Source: Pseudomonas fuscovaginae SE-1 (GTDB lineage Bacteria; Pseudomonadota; Gammaproteobacteria; Pseudomonadales; Pseudomonadaceae). From it: a stretch of DNA of 64,000 bases. Below the pieces are notes generated by a model that was given only the letters and a program-made list of their open reading frames with translations, was not told the origin of the DNA and made no database searches. The stretch is taken from assembly GCF_000364705.1 (NCBI RefSeq), contig NZ_AQOH01000021.1, positions 1 to 64,000 on the forward strand, given 5' to 3'. Both the position numbers and the translations under genes were made by a program. This document shows positions 37,561-46,138 of this stretch, one piece after another. Numbering within the stretch: position 1 is the stretch's first letter; every line of letters begins with the position of its first letter.

Positions 37561-37721
37561 GTGGCGAGCGGGCTTGTCGGATCGCCGCACCGCCGCGCTG
37601 GGGCGTGAAACGCCCCTGAAACCAGGCAACCCGGTGTATCAGATACACCGGGTTGCCCGTTTTTACGACTGCTTCGCAGTCGAGCGCGGCGGTGCGGCGT
37701 CCCGACAAGCCCGCTCGCCAC
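37561..37721. repeat. Large nested inverted repeat between thiC and cytX
   Basis: The outer arms 37561-37599 and 37683-37721 are 39 bases each and match as inverted copies at 37 positions. Inside are three further hairpins: GGGGCG-TGAAA-CGCCCC (37600-37616), a 16-base palindrome (37625-37657) and CGACTGC-TTC-GCAGTCG (37665-37682 approximately). The outer GTGGCGAGCGGGCTTG type is a common Pseudomonas REP-like unit. Confidence 0.85.
37625..37663 (+). terminator. Strong intrinsic terminator after thiC
   Basis: GGCAACCCGGTGTATC (37625-37640) and GATACACCGGGTTGCC (37642-37657) are perfect 16-base arms around one A, followed by CGTTTTTA. It is nested inside the larger inverted repeat. It should end thiC transcription and insulate cytX. 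Confidence 0.85.
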
Positions 37722-37760
37722 GGGTCCGCTTATATTTCTGCTTTTCCTGAGAGGACAACC

Positions 37761-39050
37761 GTGCATACTCCCAGCGCCTATTCTCCCGACCTCGCCGTGC
37801 CGCTCGACAAGCGCGTGTTCGGCGCGCGCGATCTGTTTTCCCTGTGGTTCTCCCTCGGTGTCGGCCTGATGGTGCTGCAGACCGGCGCCCTGTTGGCTCC
37901 GGGCCTGGGGCTGTCCGGCTCGCTGCTGGCGATCCTCCTTGGCACGGCGGTTGGCGTGCTGCTGCTGGCCGCTGTCGGCGTCATTGGCAGCGACACCGGC
38001 CTGGCCGCCATGGCCGCGCTGAAGTTGAGTCTCGGCCGCTATGGGGCGAGCCTTCCGGCGGTCCTCAACCTGCTGCAACTGGTGGGCTGGGGCGCCTTCG
38101 AAATCATCGTCATGCGTGATGCCGCCAGCCTGCTCGGCGGCCGGGCGTTCGGCGAGGGCAGTGCATTGGCCAATCCGCTGCTCTGGACCCTGCTGTTCGG
38201 GGCGCTGGCGACCCTGCTGGCGGTCAGCGGCCCGTTGACCTTCGTGCGCAGGATCCTGCGCAAGTGGGGCATCTGGCTGCTGCTGGCGGCATGCCTGTGG
38301 CTGACCTGGAACCTGTTCGCCAAGGCTGACCTGGCTGCGCTGTGGGCCCAGGCTGGAGATGGTTCGATGACGTTCGCCGTGGGCTTCGATATCGCGATCG
38401 CCATGCCGCTGTCCTGGCTGCCGCTGATCGCCGACTACTCCCGCTTCGGCAAGCGCGCACAGGGCGTGTTCGGTGGTACCGCACTGGGCTTTTTCATCGG
38501 CAATCTGTGGCTGATGAGCCTTGGCGTGGTCTACACCCTGGCCTTCGCGCCGAGTGGCGAGGTCAATGCCCTGCTGCTGGCCCTGGCGGGTGCGGGGCTG
38601 GGCATACCGTTGCTGCTGATCCTGCTCGACGAGTCGGAGAATGCTTTCGCCGACATCCATTCGGCAGCGGTTTCCAGTGGCATCCTGTTGCCGCTGAAAG
38701 TCGAGCAACTGGCCCTGGGCATCGGCGTGATCTGCACCTTGATCGCCTGCTTCGCACCCTTGGCGCAATACCAGAACTTCCTGCTGCTGATCGGTTCGGT
38801 GTTCGCGCCGCTGTTCGGCGTGGTGCTGGCCGACCACTTCATCCTGCGTCGGCGTGGTGTCCGGAGCGAGCAGTCAATCCTGCGCTGGTCGGCAGTGTTG
38901 GCCTGGCTGGGCGGTGTTGCCACCTATCACCTGCTGGCCAACTTCCATCCGGAGCTCGGCGCGACCCTGCCTTCGCTGCTGCTGGCAGGGTTGCTGCAAC
39001 TGCTGCTGGGCAAGGTCTTCACCGGCGGGCGGGAAACCGCTCGGGCTTGA
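37761..39050 (+). CDS. cytX: CytX-type nucleobase:cation symporter, probable HMP transporter
   Basis: A 429-residue member of the NCS1 (CodB-like) family with about twelve membrane helices. CytX proteins are linked to thiamin genes and THI elements in other bacteria and are thought to import hydroxymethylpyrimidine. Position directly after thiC supports that role. Conserved segments include FSLWFSLGVGLMVLQTGALL near residue 30 and FDIAIAMPLSWLPLIADYSR near residue 225. The GTG start at 37761 follows GAGAGGA. The 3' end overlaps the convergent lipoprotein gene by 32 bases. Confidence 0.87.
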   Translation: MHTPSAYSPDLAVPLDKRVFGARDLFSLWFSLGVGLMVLQTGALLAPGLGLSGSLLAILLGTAVGVLLLAAVGVIGSDTGLAAMAALKLSLGRYGASLPAVLNLLQLVGWGAFEIIVMRDAASLLGGRAFGEGSALANPLLWTLLFGALATLLAVSGPLTFVRRILRKWGIWLLLAACLWLTWNLFAKADLAALWAQAGDGSMTFAVGFDIAIAMPLSWLPLIADYSRFGKRAQGVFGGTALGFFIGNLWLMSLGVVYTLAFAPSGEVNALLLALAGAGLGIPLLLILLDESENAFADIHSAAVSSGILLPLKVEQLALGIGVICTLIACFAPLAQYQNFLLLIGSVFAPLFGVVLADHFILRRRGVRSEQSILRWSAVLAWLGGVATYHLLANFHPELGATLPSLLLAGLLQLLLGKVFTGGRETARA

Positions 39051-39750
39051 GGATGCCGTTGAGGCTTGAGTAGTCGACTTTCAGGTCGATCAGGCCCATG
39101 GCGTAGGGGGCGATGGTCTTCACGTTGTACTTGAGCAGCACGCCGTCGCTGGTCAGGGCGACGTTCGGGGTGGTCTGGAACGGCCATGTGCGAACGAAGT
39201 CCTGATCGGCGCGGTTGCCGATCTGCCAACTGTTGTGGGCGACCTTGACCCGTTTCCAGAAGGCTTCTTCCTGGCCCGGCAGCAGCATGTCCTGGAGGGT
39301 CAGGGCTTTGTGTTCCTCACGTGACCAGTTGATGAAGCCGCGCTCCGGCGTGCCCTGGGGGGTACCGTTGTCCAGGTAGCTGACCAGTTCGATGATCACC
39401 AGTCCGTCATGCTGTTCGAGTACCTTGGCTTGCAGGTAGCTGCCCTGGCGACTGGCGGCGGTGGCGAGGAACTGGTCCTGGTAGGCCTTGAGCGAGGTCG
39501 GCAGCGGCGTGACGTGGGTCATCTGCAGCAGCCGGCGCTCTGCCAGGCTGTCCAGTTGCGGTTCGCCCGGGAAGTGCACCGTATCGATGTTCACCAGCGG
39601 GCAGTCCGGGTCGTTGCAGCCCGGCTTGACCTGTTCCCACGCGTCGCGCTTGAACTCCAGCGGTTTCTGCGTGGCGGGTTGGAGCAGACTCTGGCAGGCA
39701 CCCAGGGTCAGGGCGATGCAGGTCAGCGAGGCGATTTTTAGAAACGACAT
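39019..39750 (-). CDS. Lipoprotein with RsiV-like (DUF3298) domain
   Basis: A 243-residue envelope protein. The lipobox is visible: a hydrophobic leader then LGAC with the lipidated cysteine at C19. The rest resembles the DUF3298/DUF4163 fold found in RsiV, with the end region (EEAFWKRVKVAHNSW, then FQTTPNVALTSDGVLLKYN) typical. No membrane anchor or sigma factor partner is nearby, so an anti-sigma role is not implied. It matches the PA4972 position. Its last 32 bases overlap the cytX end. Confidence 0.75.
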   Translation of the reverse strand: MSFLKIASLTCIALTLGACQSLLQPATQKPLEFKRDAWEQVKPGCNDPDCPLVNIDTVHFPGEPQLDSLAERRLLQMTHVTPLPTSLKAYQDQFLATAASRQGSYLQAKVLEQHDGLVIIELVSYLDNGTPQGTPERGFINWSREEHKALTLQDMLLPGQEEAFWKRVKVAHNSWQIGNRADQDFVRTWPFQTTPNVALTSDGVLLKYNVKTIAPYAMGLIDLKVDYSSLNGILKPERFPARR

Positions 39751-39959
39751 GTACGTCCTTCGTCAGCGAAAGATAGGTCAGGGAGAGCGTGCTTTGACTG
39801 TCAGCGGCGAACTCGGTTCGCCACTACGCTAATTAGAGTAGGTTTCGATGGCAGCCGTCCATCCCGACGATGGGAAAGTGGCTGCATCAGCGGGTGTCGG
39901 CGCGTTAGGATGGCGCGAAGTCGAGGGGGAGCCTCGCCGCAACAGCCAAGAGGATCAAC

Positions 39960-40577
39960 ATGACCGACATCAGCAAGTCCAGTCCGACGAACGTCGAGAT
40001 CATTCGCCGGGAGAACTGCTTCAAGGGCTTCTACCGGCTCGATCGCCTGCACCTGCGTCATGAACTGTTCGCCGGTGGCATGGGCAAGGAGATCAATCGC
40101 GAGGTGTTCGTGCGCCATGATGCGGTGTGTGTCCTGCCCTACGATGCCCGGCGCGACGAAGTGGTATTGCTGGAGCAGTTCCGGGTCGGGGCCATGGGCA
40201 AGACCGACAACCCGTGGATGGTCGAGCTGGTGGCCGGCCTGATCGACAAGGACGAGCAGCCGGAGGAGGTGGCCCATCGCGAGGCACAGGAGGAAGCGGA
40301 TCTGCGACTGCAGGCGCTGTGGCCGATCACCCGCTACTTCCCGTCGCCTGGCGGCAGCAACGAGTTCGTTCATCTGTACCTGGGGCGCTGCCAGACCGAA
40401 GGTGCCGGCGGCCTCTACGGGCTGGTGGAGGAAAGCGAGGACATCCGGGCCACGGTCTGGTCCTTCGATGACGCCCTGCAGGCGGTACGCGACGGGCGGA
40501 TCATCAATGCGGCGTCGATCATCGCCCTGCAATGGCTGGCGTTGAATCGTGCCGAAGTGAGGGGCTTATGGTCGTAA
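39960..40577 (+). CDS. nudF: ADP-ribose diphosphatase, Nudix family
   Basis: Hydrolyses ADP-ribose and related nucleotide sugars. The 205-residue length fits NudF. The Nudix box starts at G in GLIDKDEQPEEVAHREAQEE and keeps G-x5-E-x7-RE-x2-EE. The following glycine of the consensus (EE-x-G) is replaced by aspartate (EEADL). ATG 39960 follows AAGAGGA. It is the first gene of the nudF-DUF1249-cpdA-yqiA-parE run. Its stop overlaps the next gene. Confidence 0.93.
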   Translation: MTDISKSSPTNVEIIRRENCFKGFYRLDRLHLRHELFAGGMGKEINREVFVRHDAVCVLPYDARRDEVVLLEQFRVGAMGKTDNPWMVELVAGLIDKDEQPEEVAHREAQEEADLRLQALWPITRYFPSPGGSNEFVHLYLGRCQTEGAGGLYGLVEESEDIRATVWSFDDALQAVRDGRIINAASIIALQWLALNRAEVRGLWS

Positions 40578-41020
40578 GTCTGCTGCGCGAGCGTTATCGG
40601 GTCGATCTGGTCGGGCTGCAGGCCGCTTGCGAGGCGAACTATGCCCGCCTCATGCGCCTGCTGCCCGAGATGCGCGACCAGCAGCGCGCCCGCCGGATTG
40701 CCGTGACCCAGGGCGACCAGATGCTCGGGGTGCTGGCCCTGGAGGTGTTGCAGGACTGCCCCTACACCACCACCCTGCTGGTCCGCCAGGAACACAGCCT
40801 GCCGTGGTTGCCGGTGCCCCAGTTGCAGGTGCAGGTCTACCACGATGCGCGCATGGCCGAGGTGATCAGCGCCGAGCATGCGCGGCGCTTTCGCAGCATC
40901 TACCCGTACCCGAACGCGGCGATGCACCAGCCGGACGAGAAGGCCCAGCTCAACATCTTCCTCGGCGAGTGGTTGAGCCACTGCCTGGCTTGCGGTCATG
41001 AATTCGAGGCGGTCCGCTAG
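40568..41020 (+). CDS. DUF1249 family protein
   Basis: A 150-residue cytoplasmic protein of unknown function, in the PA4970 position between nudF and cpdA, an order kept in many gammaproteobacteria. Family features are the N-terminal YRVDLVGLQAACEANYARLM and the segment YPYPNAAMHQPDEKAQLNIF. ATG 40568 lies inside the end of nudF (10-base overlap), so expression is coupled. Confidence 0.85.
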   Translation: MVVSLLRERYRVDLVGLQAACEANYARLMRLLPEMRDQQRARRIAVTQGDQMLGVLALEVLQDCPYTTTLLVRQEHSLPWLPVPQLQVQVYHDARMAEVISAEHARRFRSIYPYPNAAMHQPDEKAQLNIFLGEWLSHCLACGHEFEAVR

Positions 41021-41158
41021 GTTGTATCCGGCTAAATGTGAACTGTGCCCGTTTTCAGCCATTTCCTCTTTGCAGGTTCCCTGACCATAATTGCGCGCAA
41101 CGCGGTTTTGAACGAATCGGTTAGAACCTGTCCAGCCAGCAATTCCCGGGAGAGCGCC

Positions 41159-41977
41159 TTGTCGAGCGTAGTCACTCAATCGACCACCACGGATCCGGTG
41201 CTGTTGGTCCAGCTGTCCGACAGCCACCTGTTTGCCGAGACGGACGGCACTCTACTGGGCATGAATACCCGCGACAGCCTGCAGCGGGTGATCGATTGTG
41301 TCCTGGCCGAGCAGCCGCGTATCGACCTGTTGCTGGCCAGCGGCGATCTGTCCCAGGACGGTACGTTGGAGTCCTACCAGTGCTTTCGCCGGATGAGCGG
41401 GCGTATTCCGGCGCCGGCCCGCTGGTTTCCCGGCAACCACGACGAACTGCGCGAAATGGCTGCGGCCGCCGCTGGCAGCGACCTGCTGGAACCGGTGGTG
41501 GATATCGGCAACTGGCGCGTGACCCTGCTGGATTCCGCGGTACCCGGTTCGGTGCCGGGGTTCCTGCAGGATGATCAGTTGCAACTGCTGGAGCGTTCAC
41601 TGAGTGGGGCGCCGGAGCGCCATCACCTGATCTGCCTCCATCACCACCCGGTATCGATTCAGTGCCCCTGGATGGAGCCGATCGGCTTGCGCAATCCGCG
41701 GTCCCTGTTCGCCGTGCTGGAGCGCTTTCCCCAGGCACGGGCCTTGCTCTGGGGGCATATCCACCAGGAATTCGACCGCGAACACCAGGGGCTGCGCCTG
41801 CTGGCGTCGCCTTCGACCTGTATCCAGTTCGCGCCGGGCAGCGAGGATTTCAAGCTCGACGACAAGGCCCCCGGCTACCGCTGGCTGCGCCTGCATCCGG
41901 ATGGTCAACTGGAAACCGGCATATCGCGGATCCAGGGCTTCGAGTTCACTGTCGACCATAGCGGCACGGGTTACTGA
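41159..41977 (+). CDS. cpdA: 3',5'-cyclic-AMP phosphodiesterase
   Basis: Class III calcineurin-like phosphodiesterase that lowers cAMP and so affects Vfr/CRP signalling. The 272-residue protein has the metal motifs in order: D-x-H in LSDSHLF, GDLSQDG, GNHDE, HHHP and GHIHQEFD. The TTG start at 41159 follows GGGAGAG and gives the family N-terminus; an upstream ATG at 41045 would add an unlikely 38 residues. It is preceded by a 138-base gap with no clear element. Confidence 0.92.
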   Translation: MSSVVTQSTTTDPVLLVQLSDSHLFAETDGTLLGMNTRDSLQRVIDCVLAEQPRIDLLLASGDLSQDGTLESYQCFRRMSGRIPAPARWFPGNHDELREMAAAAAGSDLLEPVVDIGNWRVTLLDSAVPGSVPGFLQDDQLQLLERSLSGAPERHHLICLHHHPVSIQCPWMEPIGLRNPRSLFAVLERFPQARALLWGHIHQEFDREHQGLRLLASPSTCIQFAPGSEDFKLDDKAPGYRWLRLHPDGQLETGISRIQGFEFTVDHSGTGY

Positions 41978-42074
41978 ACTTCCCCAATATCGGTAGGAAT
42001 TATCTCAGGGCGAGTCATGGCCCCGGACTCAGGCTAAACTGCGCGTCTTTGCCTGGCGCCTGGAGAGCGATGAC

Positions 42075-42683
42075 ATGTCCGGTTCGATCCTGTATATCCA
42101 CGGTTTCAACAGCTCGCCCGAGTCGAAGAAGGCCACGCAACTGATGGCGGTGATGGCGAGCCTGGGCTTGAGTGGGCAACTGCGAGTCCCGGCTCTGCAC
42201 CATCATCCGCGCCAGGCGATGGTCCAGCTCGAGGCGGCGATCGCCGAGCTGGGACGTCCGCTGCTGGTCGGCAGCTCGCTCGGCGGCTACTATGCGACTC
42301 ACCTGGCCGAGCGCCATGGCCTGAACGCCCTGCTGGTCAACCCGGCGGTCAGTCCGCACCGGCTGTTCGACGGCTTTCTCGGCCCGCAGCAGAACCTCTA
42401 CAGTGGCGAAACCTGGGAGCTGACTCTTGACCACGTGACGGCCCTGGCTGCGCTGGAAGTGCCGCCGCCCCAGGATCCGCAACGGTTTCAGGTATGGTTG
42501 CAAACGGCCGACGAAACCCTTGATTATCGCGCCGCGCAACACTATTACCGGGCGTGCGCCTTGCGGATCCAGGCCGGCGGCGACCATGGTTTCCAGGGCT
42601 TTGCCCGACAATTGCCGGCGTTGCTCAGTTTTGCCGGCATCGGTGCCGATAAGTACCAAGCGATCGATTTCTCCGCACTTTGA
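42075..42683 (+). CDS. yqiA: YqiA-like esterase (alpha/beta hydrolase)
   Basis: A 202-residue small hydrolase. The N-terminal ILYIHGFNSSPESKK holds the oxyanion H-G. The nucleophile serine is in VGSSLGGYYATHLAERHG (G-x-S-x-G, about residue 77), and the catalytic histidine is in GGDHGF near residue 175. YqiA has esterase activity on short acyl esters, but its natural substrate is unknown. It precedes parE by 39 bases, as in E. coli. Confidence 0.9.
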   Translation: MSGSILYIHGFNSSPESKKATQLMAVMASLGLSGQLRVPALHHHPRQAMVQLEAAIAELGRPLLVGSSLGGYYATHLAERHGLNALLVNPAVSPHRLFDGFLGPQQNLYSGETWELTLDHVTALAALEVPPPQDPQRFQVWLQTADETLDYRAAQHYYRACALRIQAGGDHGFQGFARQLPALLSFAGIGADKYQAIDFSAL

Positions 42684-42722
42684 GAATGACCCCCATTCAT
42701 AGACGACTGATGAAGAGACCCC

Positions 42723-44627
42723 ATGGCCACTCCCAGCGCTAGCTCCTATAACGCAGACGCCATCGAAGTCCTCTCGGGCCTCGACCCGGTGCGTAAGCGT
42801 CCGGGCATGTACACCGACACCAGTCGGCCGAACCACCTCGCCCAGGAAGTCATCGACAACAGTGTCGACGAAGCCCTGGCCGGGCACGCGAAGTCGGTGC
42901 AGGTCATCCTGCATGCCGACCATTCCCTGGAAGTCTGCGACGACGGTCGCGGCATGCCGGTGGACATCCACCCGGAAGAGGGGGTGTCCGGCGTCGAACT
43001 GATCCTCACCAAGCTGCACGCCGGCGGCAAGTTCTCCAACAAGAACTACCAGTTCTCCGGCGGCCTGCACGGCGTGGGGATCTCCGTGGTCAACGCCTTG
43101 TCGACCCAGGTCCGGGTCAAGGTCAAGCGCGACGGCAACGAGTATCAGATGACCTTCGCCGACGGCTTCAAGGCCACCGAGCTGGAAGTGGTCGGTAGCG
43201 TTGGCAAGCGCAATACCGGGACCAGCGTGTACTTCTCGCCGGACCCCAAGTACTTCGATTCGCCGAAGTTTTCCGTCAGCCGCCTCAAGCATGTGCTCAA
43301 GGCCAAGGCGGTGCTGTGCCCGGGGCTGCTGGTCAGCTTCGAGGACAAGGGCACCGGCGAGAAGGTCGAGTGGCATTACGAAGATGGCCTGCGCTCCTAC
43401 CTGGTGGACTCGGTCAGCGAATTCGAGCGCCTGCCGAACGAGCCGTTCTGCGGCAGCCTGGCCGGCAACAAGGAGGCGGTCGACTGGGCCCTGCTGTGGT
43501 TGCCCGAGGGCGGCGACAGCATCCAGGAGAGCTACGTCAACCTGATCCCGACCGCCCAGGGCGGTACCCATGTCAACGGCCTGCGCCAGGGCCTGCTCGA
43601 TGCCATGCGCGAGTTCTGCGAGTTCCGCAGCCTGCTGCCACGCGGCGTCAAGCTGGCCCCAGAGGACGTCTGGGAGCGGATCGCCTTCGTCCTGTCGATG
43701 AAGATGCAGGAGCCGCAGTTCTCCGGGCAGACCAAGGAGCGCCTGTCGTCCCGCGAGGCCGCCGCGTTCGTTTCCGGCGTGGTCAAGGACGCCTTCAGCC
43801 TGTGGCTCAACGCCAACCCCGAACTGGGCATGCAGTTGGCCGAGCTGGCGATCAGCAACGCCGGACGTCGCCTGAAGGCGAGCAAGAAGGTCGAGCGCAA
43901 GCGCATCACCCAGGGGCCGGCGCTGCCGGGCAAGCTGGCCGACTGCGTCGGGCAGGACCCGCTGCGTTCCGAACTGTTCCTGGTCGAGGGTGATTCCGCC
44001 GGCGGTTCGGCCAAGCAGGCGCGGGACAAGGAGTTCCAGGCGATCCTGCCGCTGCGCGGGAAGATCCTCAACACCTGGGAAGTCGATGGCGGCGAAGTAC
44101 TCGCCAGCCAGGAAGTGCACAACATCGCCGTGGCCATCGGCGTCGACCCGGGCGCGGCGGACATGAGCCAGCTGCGCTACGGCAAGATCTGCATCCTCGC
44201 CGACGCCGACTCCGACGGCCTGCATATCGCGACCCTGCTCTGCGCATTGTTCGTCCAGCATTTCCGCCCGCTGGTGGATGCCGGCCACGTCTACGTGGCG
44301 ATGCCGCCGCTGTACCGCATCGACCTCGGCAAGGAGATCTTCTACGCGCTGGACGAAGCCGAGCGTGACGGCATTCTCGACCGCCTGGTGGCCGAGAAGA
44401 AGCGTGGCAAGCCGCAGGTCACCCGATTCAAGGGCCTTGGCGAGATGAACCCGCCGCAACTGCGTGAAACCACCATGGACCCCAACACGCGGCGCCTGGT
44501 GCAGTTGACCCTGGACGATTTCGCCGCGACTGCGGAAATCATGGACATGCTGCTGGCGAAGAAACGCGCCGGCGATCGCAAGACCTGGCTGGAGTCCAAG
44601 GGCGACCTGGCGGAGGTGCTGGTCTGA
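42723..44627 (+). CDS. parE: DNA topoisomerase IV subunit B
   Basis: ATPase subunit of topoisomerase IV, which separates daughter chromosomes. The 634-residue protein has the GHKL ATP site (EVIDNSVDEALAG and DDGRGMPV near residues 40-80), the KRPGMY segment at the start, and the TOPRIM domain with LVEGDSAGGSAKQARD near residue 420 and ADADSDGLHI near 493. A normal C-terminal end is present. The stop overlaps the next ATG (TGATG). Confidence 0.97.
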   Translation: MATPSASSYNADAIEVLSGLDPVRKRPGMYTDTSRPNHLAQEVIDNSVDEALAGHAKSVQVILHADHSLEVCDDGRGMPVDIHPEEGVSGVELILTKLHAGGKFSNKNYQFSGGLHGVGISVVNALSTQVRVKVKRDGNEYQMTFADGFKATELEVVGSVGKRNTGTSVYFSPDPKYFDSPKFSVSRLKHVLKAKAVLCPGLLVSFEDKGTGEKVEWHYEDGLRSYLVDSVSEFERLPNEPFCGSLAGNKEAVDWALLWLPEGGDSIQESYVNLIPTAQGGTHVNGLRQGLLDAMREFCEFRSLLPRGVKLAPEDVWERIAFVLSMKMQEPQFSGQTKERLSSREAAAFVSGVVKDAFSLWLNANPELGMQLAELAISNAGRRLKASKKVERKRITQGPALPGKLADCVGQDPLRSELFLVEGDSAGGSAKQARDKEFQAILPLRGKILNTWEVDGGEVLASQEVHNIAVAIGVDPGAADMSQLRYGKICILADADSDGLHIATLLCALFVQHFRPLVDAGHVYVAMPPLYRIDLGKEIFYALDEAERDGILDRLVAEKKRGKPQVTRFKGLGEMNPPQLRETTMDPNTRRLVQLTLDDFAATAEIMDMLLAKKRAGDRKTWLESKGDLAEVLV

Positions 44628-45610
44628 TGCGCAGAGCCCTTGCGGCGCTGTTGCTGCTGGTCGCATGGCCGGCATTCGCCGATTCGGTACCGGAGCTCAG
44701 GCTGTTGTCCGAGCATCCGGTCGAGGGTATGCGCGGCGGAAATCTGTCCGGGTTGGCGCTGTGCGGCAGTGAGTTGTGGACGATCTCGGACCGTGACGAC
44801 GACCTGCTCTATCGGTTGGACACCTCGAGCCGGGTCTGGAAGGCCGAGGGCATGCACCTCGAGGTGCCTTCGGTACCCGACGGTGGCCTGTCCTGGGGGC
44901 TGCGCCTGAAGGTCTGGGCCGCTTCGTTCATTCGCGGTGGCGAGCTGGACTTCGAAGGGGTGAGCTGTGATGACGCGGGCAACCGCTATATCGTCAGCGA
45001 AGCCCACGCGGCGGTGCTGAAGGTGCCGCCAAGCGGCGCGCCACAGTGGCTGGCGATCACCCCGGAACTGGTGAGCGAGGCCAGGGACAACGGCATGCTC
45101 CTGCACTTCAATGCCGTGTTCGAGGGCCTGGCGGTCAGCCCGGCGGGCGACCGGCTGTGGCTGGCGGCCGAGCGCGAGCGACGTGGCCTGTTGCTGCTCA
45201 AGCGGCAATCGGCGCAATGGGACTGCGAGGGAAGCTGCGTGCTGATGAGCGAGGACGGCAGCGAGATGCAGCCGCCGCAGTTCCCGAATGCCAAGGCCGT
45301 GACGCGGGACTTTGCCGATCTGTCGCTGTTCGACGGCAAGCTGTTCACCCTGGAGCGCAACGCCTATCGGATCTGTCGCCGTGATGCGCAGACCGGCGCG
45401 CTCGAGCGGTGCTGGTCGTTCGCCGCCGAAGCGCTGACCGAGCCGCGGCGTTATCCACAGAACTACGGCCTCGCCGAGGCGCTGGTGGTGGATGCCGACG
45501 GGGCCTGGATCGGCCTGGACAATAACGACGGGGCCCGTGCCGACGGCGAGGCCCGGCCGATCGTCTGGCGCTTCGCCGCGCCGGAAGGCGGCTGGAGTGC
45601 CCGGCCGTGA
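44627..45610 (+). CDS. Secreted protein of the phytase-like esterase family
   Basis: A 327-residue protein with a clear signal peptide (RRALAALLLLVAWPAFADS, cleavage near residue 19), so it acts in the periplasm or outside. The body has repeated beta-propeller-like strands (LSGLALCGSELWTISDRDDD and FEGLAVSPAGDRLWLAAERE), the pattern of the esterase-like activity of phytase family. A true phytase activity is unproven. It lies between parE and parC as in PA4966, overlapping both neighbours. The link to topoisomerase is probably only positional. Confidence 0.78.
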   Translation: MRRALAALLLLVAWPAFADSVPELRLLSEHPVEGMRGGNLSGLALCGSELWTISDRDDDLLYRLDTSSRVWKAEGMHLEVPSVPDGGLSWGLRLKVWAASFIRGGELDFEGVSCDDAGNRYIVSEAHAAVLKVPPSGAPQWLAITPELVSEARDNGMLLHFNAVFEGLAVSPAGDRLWLAAERERRGLLLLKRQSAQWDCEGSCVLMSEDGSEMQPPQFPNAKAVTRDFADLSLFDGKLFTLERNAYRICRRDAQTGALERCWSFAAEALTEPRRYPQNYGLAEALVVDADGAWIGLDNNDGARADGEARPIVWRFAAPEGGWSARP

Positions 45611-46128
45611 GCCAGCCGCCGCCCGGCCAGCGTGCCGGTCGCGTGCTGATGATCATGGCCTGGTGCGCCGGGCTGTTTCTTGCCACGCGCTTTTTCGGGC
45701 AATGGGAGGAGCGTCAGGAAAACCCCAACAGCGTCGTCACCTCGCAACAGGGCGAGGGTTACGTGGAAGTCCAGCTGGCTGGCAACAGCCAGGGGCATTT
45801 TGTCGCCAACGGCCGGATCAACGGCGCGCCGGTGCAGTTCATGCTCGATACCGGGGCCACCGATGTGGCGATTCCGCTCGAAGTGGCCGAGCGGCTGGGC
45901 CTGGAGCGGGGCCCGTCGGTCACTGTCAGCACGGCCAACGGGCGTGCCGAAGGCTACCGGACCCGGCTCGACCGCGTGCAGCTGGGCGATATCATCCTGC
46001 GGGATGTGCGCGCCCTGGTGGCGCCGGGCCTGGATGGCGAGCAGGTATTGTTGGGCATGAGCGCTTTGAAGAAACTTGAATTCACCCAGCGTGGCGGCAC
46101 CTTGCTGCTGCGCCAGACTACGAACTGA
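45607..46128 (+). CDS. Retropepsin-like aspartic protease (TIGR02281 type)
   Basis: A 173-residue protein with one N-terminal membrane helix ([18 protein letters not shown]) and a periplasmic retropepsin fold. The catalytic D-T-G lies in [20 protein letters not shown] near residue 82. Such proteins act as dimers with one aspartate each. The substrate is unknown. The GTG start at 45607 overlaps the preceding stop (GTGA). It matches PA4965 and is followed by parC after 10 bases. Confidence 0.82.
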   Translation: MSQPPPGQRAGRVLMIMAWCAGLFLATRFFGQWEERQENPNSVVTSQQGEGYVEVQLAGNSQGHFVANGRINGAPVQFMLDTGATDVAIPLEVAERLGLERGPSVTVSTANGRAEGYRTRLDRVQLGDIILRDVRALVAPGLDGEQVLLGMSALKKLEFTQRGGTLLLRQTTN

Positions 46129-46138
46129 TGAGGCCCGC

